Origin: Leptogranulimonas caecicola
Lineage (GTDB): Bacteria > Actinomycetota > Coriobacteriia > Coriobacteriales > Atopobiaceae
Length of the DNA: 64,000 nucleotides
NCBI RefSeq assembly: GCF_023168405.1
Contig: NZ_AP025285.1
Span: 1,610,001-1,674,000, forward strand
Direction: 5' to 3'
Shown: piece after piece, positions 17,791-25,139 of the stretch
Layout of the letters: each line of letters opens with the position of its first letter
Position numbering within the stretch: the stretch's first letter is position 1
Translations under genes and position numbers: made by a program
The notes under the pieces: model-generated
Told to the model about the DNA's origin: nothing
Databases searched by the model: none
What the model saw: the letters and a program-made list of their open reading frames with translations, nothing else

Positions 17791-18480
17791 ATGAGCCCAG
17801 CCAGCCCAGCCCAACAATTCACACAGCGCCCAGACCAGCGCCCCGCTCAGCTTCAATGCGTCCTGTTCGACTTCGACGGCACTCTCGCCGAGACCGAGAC
17901 CTTTGGCCTCGACCTCGACTACGAGGTCTACCGCCACTTTGGCCTCGACGTCGCCCCTCAAGACGCCCAGCGCATCATCGGTTCCGAGGGCATCTCTGTA
18001 GTGAACGATCTCTTTGCCTCCTACGGCCGCCCCGATCTCACCTTCGATGACTACCTGGCCGTCCGCAAGGACGCCTCGGTCATCTACCGATCCATGGACC
18101 TCCAGCTCATGGACGGCGCCCGCCAGCTCCTCGAAGACCTCCACCGCCGTGGCATCACCCTCGGTGTGGTCTCCACCACCGTTGCCGCCAACCTCCTCTT
18201 TGCCTTGGAGCGCCTCGATCTTCTAAGCCTTCTTGACGTCGTCGTGGCAGGCGACATGGTGGACGGCTACTACAAGCCTTCCCCCGTCCCCTACCAAACC
18301 GCTCTGCGCCTGGCTCACACCGACGCCGCCCATACCATTGTGGTCGAAGACTCCCCCACCGGCATCGCCGCAGCTCAAGCCGCTGGCATCTACACCATCG
18401 CCATGAAGGCCTCCGAGCTAGTCCAAGACACCTCCGCCGCCCAAGAAGAGGTCTCCTCCTTCGCCCAACTCCAGCTCTAG
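17791..18480 (+). CDS. HAD-superfamily phosphatase / phosphoglycomutase-like
   Basis: 229 residues. Motif I is VLFDFDGTLAETE, motif II VVSTTVAAN, motif III the Lys in YYKPSP, and motif IV VVEDSPTGIAAA. The cap is of the alpha-helical beta-phosphoglucomutase type. It dephosphorylates or isomerises a small phosphorylated metabolite, not identifiable from sequence. ATG 17791 with CGGAGA upstream. It follows the kinase by about 110 bases. Confidence 0.88.
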   Translation: MSPASPAQQFTQRPDQRPAQLQCVLFDFDGTLAETETFGLDLDYEVYRHFGLDVAPQDAQRIIGSEGISVVNDLFASYGRPDLTFDDYLAVRKDASVIYRSMDLQLMDGARQLLEDLHRRGITLGVVSTTVAANLLFALERLDLLSLLDVVVAGDMVDGYYKPSPVPYQTALRLAHTDAAHTIVVEDSPTGIAAAQAAGIYTIAMKASELVQDTSAAQEEVSSFAQLQL

Positions 18481-18535
18481 TAGAAAAACGGTCCCGGACA
18501 CCAAAGCATCCAGGGCCATCCATACTCTAAATTCT

Positions 18536-18572
18536 TACTACGTTAGCAACCTTTTTTGTAACTAACGTAGTA
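18536..18572. repeat. Inverted repeat TACTACGTTAG / CTAACGTAGTA
   Basis: Perfect 11-bp arms at 18536-18546 and 18562-18572 surround a 15-base loop containing TTTTTT. The ACTACGT...ACGTAGT ends also occur in the palindrome at 11580-11599, likewise between convergent genes. Confidence 0.8.
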
Positions 18573-18595
18573 GCTTTCCAGAGGGCGCCAACACC

Positions 18596-18658
18596 CTATC
18601 TTCCGAGGGCTCGTCCCTATCTTCGGAGGGCTCGTCCCTATCCTCCGAGGCCTCGTCC
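18596..18658. repeat. Three tandem 21-bp repeats
   Basis: Units at 18596-18616, 18617-18637 and 18638-18658 are nearly identical (CTATCTTCCGAGGGCTCGTCC type), and two decayed units follow to about 18701. The length is a multiple of three, and the minus strand could read a repeated acidic heptad (DEPSEDR). A short frame of about 38 codons with a GGAAGG site could encode it, but I do not call it a gene. Confidence 0.8.
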
Positions 18659-18787
18659 CTGTCTTCTGGATGCCCCATCCCCACCTTCCGGGCACCCCGT
18701 CCCCATCAGCGCCGCAACACCCTCGTCAGCGCTGTAGCACCCTTATTTTTCAGGACTTTCACCGCAGCCGCCCGGCCTGCGGCCTTA

Positions 18788-19714
18788 TCATTCCGCCTCT
18801 CGCGCCGCGCGCGCAGCCCGCACTTTGTCGCGCAGCCACACCCAGCCGTTGCTCACCAGCACGGCCATAAAAATCAGCACAAAGCCGCTCACTACGCGAC
18901 CGTTCAACACTTCATGACCCGCCAATACCGAGAAGAACACCCCAAAAGGCGACTCCAGCGAGGCTAGCAGCGACCCCTCAGCCGGTGGAACGCGCGTAAA
19001 CGCGTAATTCATCATCGTCAGGCACACAAACGAGCACATCACGCCAAAGTACGCCAGAGAGCCAAACAGCTCGGGAGTCCACACATTGGCGGCAGGTACC
19101 GGCTCAAACAGCGCGATCGCTCCAGAAGCCACGGTCATGAACACAAACTGCCAGGCTGTAAGTGCCCACACGTCCAGCTCTGCGCCGCGGCGCGACACCT
19201 CTACCAGCTGCAGCGCATACAGAAGCGCGCAAAACACCGTCAGCAGGTCGCCGGGGTTGATGGGCAGTCCCTGGTCCAATGCCACCAGCGCAAGCCCACC
19301 AGAGCACATCACTGCGGCCACCAGATCGTAACGATGGGGCTTTCCCATGCCCAGCACCCAGGCGATGAAGGGCACCATCACGCAGTAGCTGCCGGTGATA
19401 AAGGAAGCCTTGCCCGGCGTCGTCATGGTGAGCCCCACCGTCTGCACGGCGTAGCCGCCCCATTCCAGCACGCCCAGCCATAGGCCAACGCCCACCGTGC
19501 GCCTATCCAAATGCGCCCGCACCTGCTTCCAAAACGCTGTCATCGTCAGCACCGCCGCAATGCCAAATCGAAGCATGAGCAGCCAAAACACCGGCAGCGA
19601 CTCGGTGGCGTCCTTCATCATGAACATGGAAGATCCCCAGATAAGCGCGCAGGCCACCAGCATAAGCTTGGCCGCCCCAGGAGTCCGCAATGTCTTTTTC
19701 AGCCTTGCGAGCAC
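18788..19714 (-). CDS. EamA-family (DMT) transporter, second copy
   Basis: 308 residues, ten helices, two EamA repeats (CALIWGSSMFMMKDATESLP near the start, VPPAEGSLLASLESPFGVFFSVLAGHE in the second repeat). The tail is Arg/Ala-rich. GTG start at 19712-19714 with AGGTG upstream. It is only distantly similar to the transporter at 15570. Substrate unknown. An inverted repeat and a 14-bp tandem repeat lie in its upstream region. Confidence 0.88.
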   Translation of the reverse strand: MLARLKKTLRTPGAAKLMLVACALIWGSSMFMMKDATESLPVFWLLMLRFGIAAVLTMTAFWKQVRAHLDRRTVGVGLWLGVLEWGGYAVQTVGLTMTTPGKASFITGSYCVMVPFIAWVLGMGKPHRYDLVAAVMCSGGLALVALDQGLPINPGDLLTVFCALLYALQLVEVSRRGAELDVWALTAWQFVFMTVASGAIALFEPVPAANVWTPELFGSLAYFGVMCSFVCLTMMNYAFTRVPPAEGSLLASLESPFGVFFSVLAGHEVLNGRVVSGFVLIFMAVLVSNGWVWLRDKVRAARAAREAE

Positions 19715-20086
19715 AAAATCACCTCTAGCAATGTATAAGAACTATGGTATAAGAACTATGGTTTTCAAAGCGAATAGCCGCTCCGATTTATCGTGTCTTC
19801 GTTCACAGCAATCCCGAGTATATCGAGAGACTTAATATACTCAGACCGTCAACCACCGACCCTTAATAAGCATGGAACCTAGACTCCACGTCGGTATTGT
19901 TCACTAAACATCTTGCACGGTTTATGCAATAATCGCGTTATAGAAAACCTACTATCACGTGGCCTTTTCATTTCATTTTCGCAACGTTGGGCGTTTATTT
20001 GCGAAATAGTCCCCATTTTTTGCATCAAAGGCGCTAGGATGAGGTGCATGCAGGTGATTGCAGGTCCTATAGACCAAGGAGAACAT
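19715..20086. other. Divergent promoter region of EamA transporter and mIHF
   Basis: About 370 AT-rich bases. A perfect 14-bp tandem duplication (GTATAAGAACTATG at 19733-19746 and 19747-19760) overlaps TATA-like sequence. The inverted repeat 19816-19842 is listed separately. No gene. Confidence 0.6.
19816..19842. promoter_or_regulatory. Candidate operator GAGTATAT / ATATACTC
   Basis: Perfect 8-bp inverted arms at 19816-19823 and 19835-19842 in the divergent promoter region, about 100 bases upstream of the EamA start. It looks like a GntR/TetR-type site; the regulator is not in the window. Confidence 0.4.
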
Positions 20087-20404
20087 ATGGCTGACACTAA
20101 CCCTCAACTCAATCTCACTCCGGAGCAAAGACAGGCAGCCCTCGCAAAAGCTGCCGAAGTTCGCCGTGCTCGCAAGGAAATGCTCGATGCCGTAGCCGCC
20201 GGCACGCTCTCCCTCGCCGAGGTCTTCGACCGCGACGACGACGTTGCCAAGCGCACCAAGGTTAAGCGCCTCCTCATGGCACTCCCCGGCGTGGGCAAGG
20301 TTCGCTGCCAGTCCCTCATGGAAGTCGCCGGCATTCCCGAGAACCGCCGCGTCGGCGGCCTCGGCAAAAACCAGAAGGCCCAGCTTCTGGATCTCACTGC
20401 CTAA
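20087..20404 (+). CDS. mihF: Actinobacterial integration host factor (mIHF)
   Basis: 105 residues. LTPEQRQAALAKAAEVRRAR, the middle TKVKRLLMALPGVGKVR and the C-terminal GIPENRRVGGLGKNQKAQLL match the helix-two-turn-helix mIHF proteins of Actinomycetota, which bind and bend DNA in the nucleoid. ATG 20087 with AAGGAG upstream. In many actinobacteria mihF lies beside gmk; here it stands alone and is closed by a terminator. It gives the best single clue to the phylum. Confidence 0.95.
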   Translation: MADTNPQLNLTPEQRQAALAKAAEVRRARKEMLDAVAAGTLSLAEVFDRDDDVAKRTKVKRLLMALPGVGKVRCQSLMEVAGIPENRRVGGLGKNQKAQLLDLTA

Positions 20405-20437
20405 CTTCCACCCCTCACACGTCTCAGACGCACATCC

Positions 20438-20475
20438 AGGCTCCCGATGCACCTCATGCCTCGGGAGCCTTCTTA
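20438..20475 (+). terminator. Rho-independent terminator of mihF
   Basis: GGCTCCCGA (20439-20447) pairs perfectly with TCGGGAGCC (20461-20469), followed by TTCTTATCT. A TGCCGAGAA copy begins at 20481. Confidence 0.8.
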
Positions 20476-20571
20476 TCTCTTGCCGAGAAACCCCACCATC
20501 TCAACTCGGCGCCAATCCCTCATCTAAATCCCTACCTCAGTAGGGAACACCATCATCAGTACTACAAGATG

Positions 20572-20599
20572 GGATCATCCCCGCGTTTCAGGGAACACC
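20572..20599 (-). repeat. Lone degenerate type I-E-like CRISPR repeat
   Basis: 28 bases beginning GGATCATCCCCGC and ending GGGAACACC match the ends of the type I-E repeats at 21339-21488, but the inner palindrome is broken. It lies about 770 bases beyond the surviving array and may be a relic of a longer array. Confidence 0.5.
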
Positions 20600-20808
20600 G
20601 ATTCGCTCATGAGGATTCTCATGTATTCATTAGTATAAATCGCCGCCAAGGTATAAATCGCCACCAAGACCAACTCCCCGCAGCAAATTACAGCCTTCAG
20701 CGTCACCATTAGCCACGCACTCAAGCATGCAGGCCGGTTCCTCAACCTTCTTAATACTCGTGTCGACCTTAATAAACCCTCTTGGTCTTGTTAGCTTGTG
20801 TTTTACTT

Positions 20809-20886
20809 ATCCATCCGCCTTTGCGATATAGTGAGTTCGAAGGTGTTCGCCCCTGGGACAGGCTCCGAGGCAGGCGAACACCTTTT
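20809..20886 (+). ncRNA. Hairpin element A, candidate small RNA
   Basis: A TATAGT box (20827-20832), with TTACTT 18 bases upstream, precedes AAGGTGTTCGCC, a 21-base loop CCTGGGACAGGCTCCGAGGC-A and GGCGAACACC-TTTT. The 10- to 12-bp stem ends in a T run, giving a transcript of about 50 nt. Element B at 21288 has the same loop and a different but still paired stem. Function unknown. Confidence 0.5.
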
Positions 20887-21271
20887 ATTTAGGCTTTATT
20901 GGGTAGCTCCTCAATGAAGCAGCCATCCTTACAGGCTTCTCCTAGCACAGCATGGAATGTCACTCATAATGACCGCCCTTTCTTTTCTTCTAGGCATTCC
21001 AGATCATTATGGACACAAAGAAAGCGGCTACCGAAGTTAAGAAGCGCTCTACAATTTCAATCATGCACTCATTCCTTCCATAATGAAGCGCACCTAATGG
21101 AGTCCCTCATTTCCTGGTAATTCTTTATATCCATGGACCATACGATTAGAATATCCTTTCTTAAAGACCGACCTATCCGGCCCTTAAGCAAGGAGTTTGT
21201 TCGAACTCATCGCAACATGTATCGCTGAATTTGAGAAGTGTTTCGCTAAAATAAGAAATAAAAGGGAATAA

Positions 21272-21335
21272 TTGGATATACTTAAGCAGCGGTCTTTGCC
21301 CTTGGGATAGGATCCGAGGAGGTAAAGATCGCTTT
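21272..21335 (+). ncRNA. Hairpin element B, candidate small RNA
   Basis: TATACT (21276-21281) precedes GCGGTCTTTGCC, a loop CTTGGGATAGGATCCGAGGA, then GGTAAAGATCGC-TTTT. The 12-bp stem has two G-T pairs. Compared with element A the loop is conserved while the stem differs with pairing kept. It ends 4 bases from the last CRISPR repeat. On the opposite strand it could instead form a hairpin after the array, but there it lacks a T run. Confidence 0.5.
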
Positions 21336-21338
21336 TCA

Positions 21339-21488
21339 AGAGCATTCCCGCATGTGCGGGGAGCACCGTTCTTCTTGGCTGTATACGTCATAGTAGAGCG
21401 GATCATCCCTGCATGTGCGGGGAGCACTCCTCGGCTTTTTGCACCTTCGTTATGCCAGGGGGATCATCCCCGCATGTGCGGGGAGCGC
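21339..21488 (-). CRISPR. Remnant type I-E CRISPR array, three repeats and two spacers
   Basis: Repeats of 28 bases at 21339-21366, 21400-21427 and 21461-21488 have an exact 61-base period and two 33-base spacers. The + strand form starts GGATCATCCCCGC and ends GCGGGGAGCAC, so the usual orientation (GTGCTCCCCGC...) is on the minus strand, the same as cas3. The repeat at 21339 has four mismatches, as expected at the trailer end. The repeat at 21461 is fused to the truncated cas3 frame. No leader, cas1 or cas2 is present, so it cannot acquire spacers on its own. Confidence 0.9.
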
Positions 21489-22760
21489 TAAACCGCGTTT
21501 GCGCCCGCCAAACCACTGGTGCGCAACGAGCATCTCCTCGGTGGGTTTGTTATTTGATGTTTGATCTCCCATGGTTCCGGGCTTCCATTTGGGAAGCGCG
21601 CGGAAGCTTTCATCCAGCGCGGCTTTGCTGTGAAGTAGATGCAGATCCTGGGGTCCTTCGGGACATTGATCGTGAAGCAAATCGTCTAGCCAGGATTCGA
21701 CGCGGTCGAACATGGCATTTGAGGTTGCTTGGGTAGGCAAAAGATAGGCAATGCCGCTTTGGCCAAACTTGTGGGCGAGGATCTCGGCGCCTAGGAGTGA
21801 GGCTTCTGTCTTACCACAGCCCATGGGTGCCTCAATGATCATGAGGCCAGGTGCATCCATTGCTGTAGCTGCGGTTATAGTAGCGAGCTGTACTGAGTTG
21901 AGCTTGGCCCCTGCAGGAAGCGATGGGAATCTGCGATGAAAAAGCGTGTTGGGAGCAAGGTCTTCCTCGGCAAACTCAATGGCTTTAGGAAGCCCAAGAT
22001 ATTGCCAGGCCTCTGCTGCACGTTGCTGCAACTCTCCTAAAGAATTCACTGATTGAACCAACGGGAAGAGCTCCGTGTTGGAAGCGACCCAGTCAGCCAT
22101 GATTTCTATTGCGGTGAGCAGCACCTCTATAGCAGGGGATACAGAAGTCGCAAAGAGCTTTTTTGCCACTTCAGGGCCAAGATATGCTTCAAATGTCGCA
22201 TTTAACAGCTCTTCTTGAGTAGCACGCCAAAGCCCTGTGCCCAACACCTCAGACTCAAAGGTATGAATGTCTTTCAAATCCTTTGTGCTGGGATATATGC
22301 CGTGATGGCCACCAATGATCGAAGCAATAGTCTGATTGCCATTGGGATATCCCTGTTGACTTTCGAGCCACTCTCCAAATAGCACTTGCCCCAAGAAGGC
22401 ATGAGGCGGCCGATCCACTGGCGTTATCGCGGGGAAACCTGCATTCAAATCTCTTTCCCATAAGTCTCTTAGATACCTATTGTTTTGAAAGGCAGGCGTT
22501 GCTTTACCAATATCATGATTTGAAACTATCCACGCTACTACGCACTGAGCATCTTGTTTTGTGAGCCCTAAAGAATTGGCGATGGTAGTTTTGACGCTCT
22601 CAGACAAATAATCCCGCCACACTAGCCTGGATACCTCGGCACTATCAAAAAGATGCACGTAGAGAGGCTCCCAAGACAGCCGGTCTTCTCCCGATCCAGT
22701 CTTTGCCCACAGCGCTTTAGCCTGATCTGACAATGACTCAATGACGTGATCCCCACCCAT
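21450..22760 (-). pseudogene. cas3: Truncated CRISPR-associated helicase/nuclease Cas3
   Basis: 436 residues, about half a type I-E Cas3. The HD nuclease domain is intact at motif level: His36, HD at 82-83 (SNHDIGK) and GGHHG at 150-154. Helicase motif I is APMGCGKT (311-318) and Ia is LLPTQATSNA. The sequence follows the family up to GGRKRG (418-423) and then switches to LALPAHAGMIP, a translated CRISPR repeat, before stopping. DExH and the C-terminal helicase domain are absent. A deletion joining cas3 to the array would explain this and the missing Cascade, cas1 and cas2. Unwinding cannot work; HD activity might persist. Confidence 0.9.
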
Positions 22761-22841
22761 GGACTATCACCCTCTGAATGGTATTCCGTTTGATTATTTG
22801 CTCAGTTTACCATCCGGATCCATAGATATGAGGGGACTGAG

Positions 22842-23606
22842 TTATGAAAGGGACTTTAAACACTCCACCAACGCTCTCACAACGGTTGGATCAACACGTG
22901 ACACTTCATCTGGCTCATGGCCAGGTACCGAGAAGTCCACCCCATGAGCAGCTGTTGCAGCAGCAGGAACAGGGATAACACCAGAGCACGAAGAGTGGAG
23001 CTGGGAGACTCCGGTGGTAGCGAGAAGCTGGGCGGCATTGGAGGGACGAATGCCGGAACCGGGAAGGATCTCTATGCGATCTCCCCAGGTAGATTGAAGA
23101 TGCGCGATAAGAGGAGCTCCCTCGAGAGCTGTGGGAGCCTGGCCACTGGTGAGCAGTCGATCAACGCCGAGTGACACCAACTGGTTGATGGCCTTATCGG
23201 CATTCGGGGTGAGATCGAAGGCACGATGGAAGACTGCGGTGGCGTGAGCTTGGTGGATGAGATGGACGGCCTCGCGTGTTCGGGCGACGTCGATGGTGCC
23301 AGTGGGCGTGAGGCAGCCAAAGGCGATTCCGTGGGCGCCGGCGGCTAGAAGGGAAGAGATTTCAGCGAGGAGCTGAGTCCACTGGGCGTCGGTGTAGCAA
23401 AAGCCGCCAGCGCAGGGTCGGGCCATGGCCACTACCTCGAGGTTTGTGTGCTGGCGCACGAGCTTGACGGAGGCCTCGGAGGGAGTGAGGCCGCCTAGGG
23501 GTAGCGCGGAGTTGAGCTCGATGCGAGAGGCGCCACCGGCGTGGGCGGCGAGGGCGTCGGCGAAAGAACCGCAGCAGACCTCAAGGGTGATGGGGTGATC
23601 AGCCAT
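22842..23606 (-). CDS. cutC: CutC-family protein
   Basis: 254 residues, TIM-barrel CutC family (LEVCCGSFADALAAHAGGASRIELNS near the start; MARPCAGGFCY; HRAFDL; LTSGQ; PGSGI). Once linked to copper homeostasis; its true activity is unsettled. ATG at 23604-23606 overlaps the stop of the preceding HicB-like gene (TAATG), so the two are co-translated. GAGGAATC lies before the start. Confidence 0.92.
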   Translation of the reverse strand: MADHPITLEVCCGSFADALAAHAGGASRIELNSALPLGGLTPSEASVKLVRQHTNLEVVAMARPCAGGFCYTDAQWTQLLAEISSLLAAGAHGIAFGCLTPTGTIDVARTREAVHLIHQAHATAVFHRAFDLTPNADKAINQLVSLGVDRLLTSGQAPTALEGAPLIAHLQSTWGDRIEILPGSGIRPSNAAQLLATTGVSQLHSSCSGVIPVPAAATAAHGVDFSVPGHEPDEVSRVDPTVVRALVECLKSLS

Positions 23607-24037
23607 TAAGATTCCTCAGCTTCGAACATATCCATTAGCACGTTGAGAGACTGACGATCGATGTAGGTTTTACCCTCCACCACACGACCATTGAGAGTCC
23701 CTTCTTTCCAGTAATGTTGTATTCGATCTTCGCTCAAAGCCATGATTATCGCGGCCTCAGAGAGTGTCACTTCGTCTGGCTGAGCGTCGTCTTCCACAGC
23801 CACCGCAACCACTCGCCCACCATGCCTAGGCTTTTGACCCAGTGTTTGCCGAGGCAGCACCCTTCCGTCTTCATGGGCTGCCTCAACTGTCAAGAGCAGC
23901 CAATCAGCAGCCATGGCAACAGCATCATCAAAGGAGGCTCCTTCAGTGGCCCCAGGAAGCCCGAAAGGCCACACACCCCACATCTGAGTCGCGTCTTCAG
24001 GCGGAGTGATTTCGAATTCGCAGATATATAGACCCAT
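23606..24037 (-). CDS. HicB-like protein with C-terminal helix-turn-helix
   Basis: 143 residues. The first half (WPFGLPGATEGASFDDAVAMAADWL) resembles the HicB antitoxin fold. The second half (EVTLSEAAIIMALSEDRIQHYWKEGTLNGRVVEGKTYIDRQSLN) looks like a MerR/excisionase-type DNA-binding segment. No HicA toxin gene is adjacent; instead cutC overlaps its end. It may be an orphan antitoxin or a regulator. AGGAA precedes the ATG. Confidence 0.65.
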   Translation of the reverse strand: MGLYICEFEITPPEDATQMWGVWPFGLPGATEGASFDDAVAMAADWLLLTVEAAHEDGRVLPRQTLGQKPRHGGRVVAVAVEDDAQPDEVTLSEAAIIMALSEDRIQHYWKEGTLNGRVVEGKTYIDRQSLNVLMDMFEAEES

Positions 24038-24116
24038 CAGGATTCCTCACACTTGCTTTAACCATTAACCATTAGATAGATAGTATGCCGTTGTTCAAGA
24101 CCTTACTAGGCATAAA

Positions 24117-24581
24117 TCAGTGGCGATCGTCGGCGAGGTTGGCCAGGGAGTCGGGTTTGGCGGCGGCCGTGAGCTTGTCCTGATCGAGTCCCTGAAGAGC
24201 GAGTGCGCGCGATGCGATTCGGTTGTCAAGAATGGCCTCGACGGTTTTGTCCACATGGTCCAGCGAAACAGGTTGATCCTCCTCGATGGCGGAAAGCCGA
24301 TGGAGGGTCTGCTGACGGCGGGAATGCAGATTGCGAACTCGCTTGGACTTGCCAAGAAGGCTTATGAGCAAGCATTTGGAGCCAGCAGGAGGGTGATTCT
24401 CGTAATAAGGCTGGTGTCGGCAATGGGGTTTTGTGTCGCCCCACTGCTCACTAGCCTTCTGAGCATAGTGCCACTTGCTTTGAGAGCTTGTAGGCAAGCT
24501 GGTTGGGGAGGAGCCGCATAGCTCTCGTTCAATTTGACGCCCCTTTTGGCTCACAGTTAACCCACAACGCAAAAAGGCCAC
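24117..24581 (-). CDS. Hypothetical open frame, possibly a decayed gene
   Basis: 154 codons from a GTG with only a poor upstream GAGGTC. The C-terminal half (LSAIEEDQPVSLDHVDKTVEAILDNR and on) has protein-like composition; the N-terminal half does not. I do not recognise it. Its place between a HicB-like gene and a tRNA with a partial copy suggests debris of a mobile element. It may not be expressed. Confidence 0.25.
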   Translation of the reverse strand: MAFLRCGLTVSQKGRQIERELCGSSPTSLPTSSQSKWHYAQKASEQWGDTKPHCRHQPYYENHPPAGSKCLLISLLGKSKRVRNLHSRRQQTLHRLSAIEEDQPVSLDHVDKTVEAILDNRIASRALALQGLDQDKLTAAAKPDSLANLADDRH

Positions 24582-24674
24582 CGACCATATAGCCGATGAC
24601 CTCGATATCTACACCGCAATAGATTGCAAATTCCGTCTGATATGGTCTGATACGCCAAGCCGTTATTCATTCGA

Positions 24675-24715
24675 TAAATAAATACAGGCCAGAGATACAT
24701 AGTAGCTCTGGCCTG
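24675..24715 (-). terminator. Terminator downstream of tRNA-Thr
   Basis: CAGGCCAGAG (24685-24694) and CTCTGGCCTG (24706-24715) form a perfect 10-bp stem; read on the minus strand it is followed by TATTTATTTATC. Confidence 0.7.
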
Positions 24716-24725
24716 CGATATTCAC

Positions 24726-24801
24726 TGGAGCCAGTTACCAGACTTGAACTGGTGACCCCCGCTTTACGAGAGCGGTGCTCTACCAACTGAGCTAAACTGG
24801 C
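24726..24801 (-). tRNA. tRNA-Thr (anticodon CGT)
   Basis: A 76-base cloverleaf including an encoded CCA. The acceptor stem GCCAGTT/AACTGGC is perfect, the D arm GCTCAGTTGGTAGAGC is normal, the anticodon loop CTCGTAA reads CGT, and the T arm ACCAGTTCAAGTCTGGT is normal. Confidence 0.95.
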
Positions 24802-24880
24802 GCGATCTCATACTATAAGTTCTCACTTGGTCTCATGCAAGTCCATCAAGTCATCCGCACTTTATAGCGCCGCTACCTAT

Positions 24881-24920
24881 ATTGAACTGGTAACCCCCGC
24901 TTTACGAGAGCGCTGTTCGA
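24881..24920 (-). pseudogene. Partial tRNA-Thr remnant
   Basis: A 31-base stretch at 24882-24912 matches the T-loop to anticodon-arm part of the intact tRNA-Thr (24744-24774) with a single difference, then diverges. Acceptor and D arms are missing. Partial tRNA copies are typical scars of elements that integrate into tRNA genes; local duplication is the alternative. Confidence 0.75.
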
Positions 24921-24969
24921 GAAGCCCCACCGCATGTCTACTTGAGAGGTTCTCGTTATAAGTGGGTTT

Positions 24970-25005
24970 AGGTGCACTGGGGTTTTGTAAAACCCCAGTG
25001 CACCT
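24970..25005. repeat. 36-base palindrome, 17-bp arms
   Basis: AGGTGCACTGGGGTTTT and its exact complement flank a 2-base centre (GT). It follows the stop of the phosphorylase gene on the minus strand by about 135 bases. No T run follows, so it is unlikely to be a standard terminator. Confidence 0.8.
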
Positions 25006-25139
25006 ACCCCTTCTAATAACGAATCTGGTGTCCCAATAGCGAACCTGACGCCCCAACTCATGCCACAAAGGCGCTAATAACGAGCCAGTAGCCCCTGGCA
25101 GCAGGAAACGCCGGAGAGCGCCGGGACCCGACAAGCAGC

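Larger units (their letters stand above)
18481..18787. other. Convergent intergenic region with inverted and tandem repeats
   Basis: No confident gene. It holds an 11-bp inverted repeat (18536-18572) and a 21-bp tandem repeat (18596-18658), listed separately, between the convergent HAD and EamA genes. Confidence 0.6.
20405..21449. other. Gene-poor decayed CRISPR region
   Basis: About one kilobase without a supported gene. In order: the mIHF terminator, a TGCCGAGAA copy (20481), a lone degenerate I-E-like repeat (20572-20599), an 18-bp tandem duplication (20633-20668), hairpin element A (20842-20886), about 350 AT-rich bases, hairpin element B (21288-21335) and the CRISPR remnant (from 21339). 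Confidence 0.7.
24802..25139. other. Intergenic region with tRNA remnant and a long palindrome
   Basis: Contains the partial tRNA-Thr copy and a 36-base palindrome (listed separately). It then has scattered AATAACGA-like elements at about 25014, 25032 and 25074, and the complementary CTCGTTAT at about 24952. No gene. Confidence 0.6.

Noticed and set aside
18580-18700. Small acidic-repeat ORF on the minus strand (about 38 codons) across the 21-bp repeats
   Set aside because: A GGAAGG site precedes an ATG, but the length, low complexity and end inside the palindrome make a neutral minisatellite equally likely.
20514-20541. Possible further degenerate CRISPR repeat ending GGGAACACC
   Set aside because: Only the last nine bases match, and the 58-base spacing differs from the 61-base period of the array.
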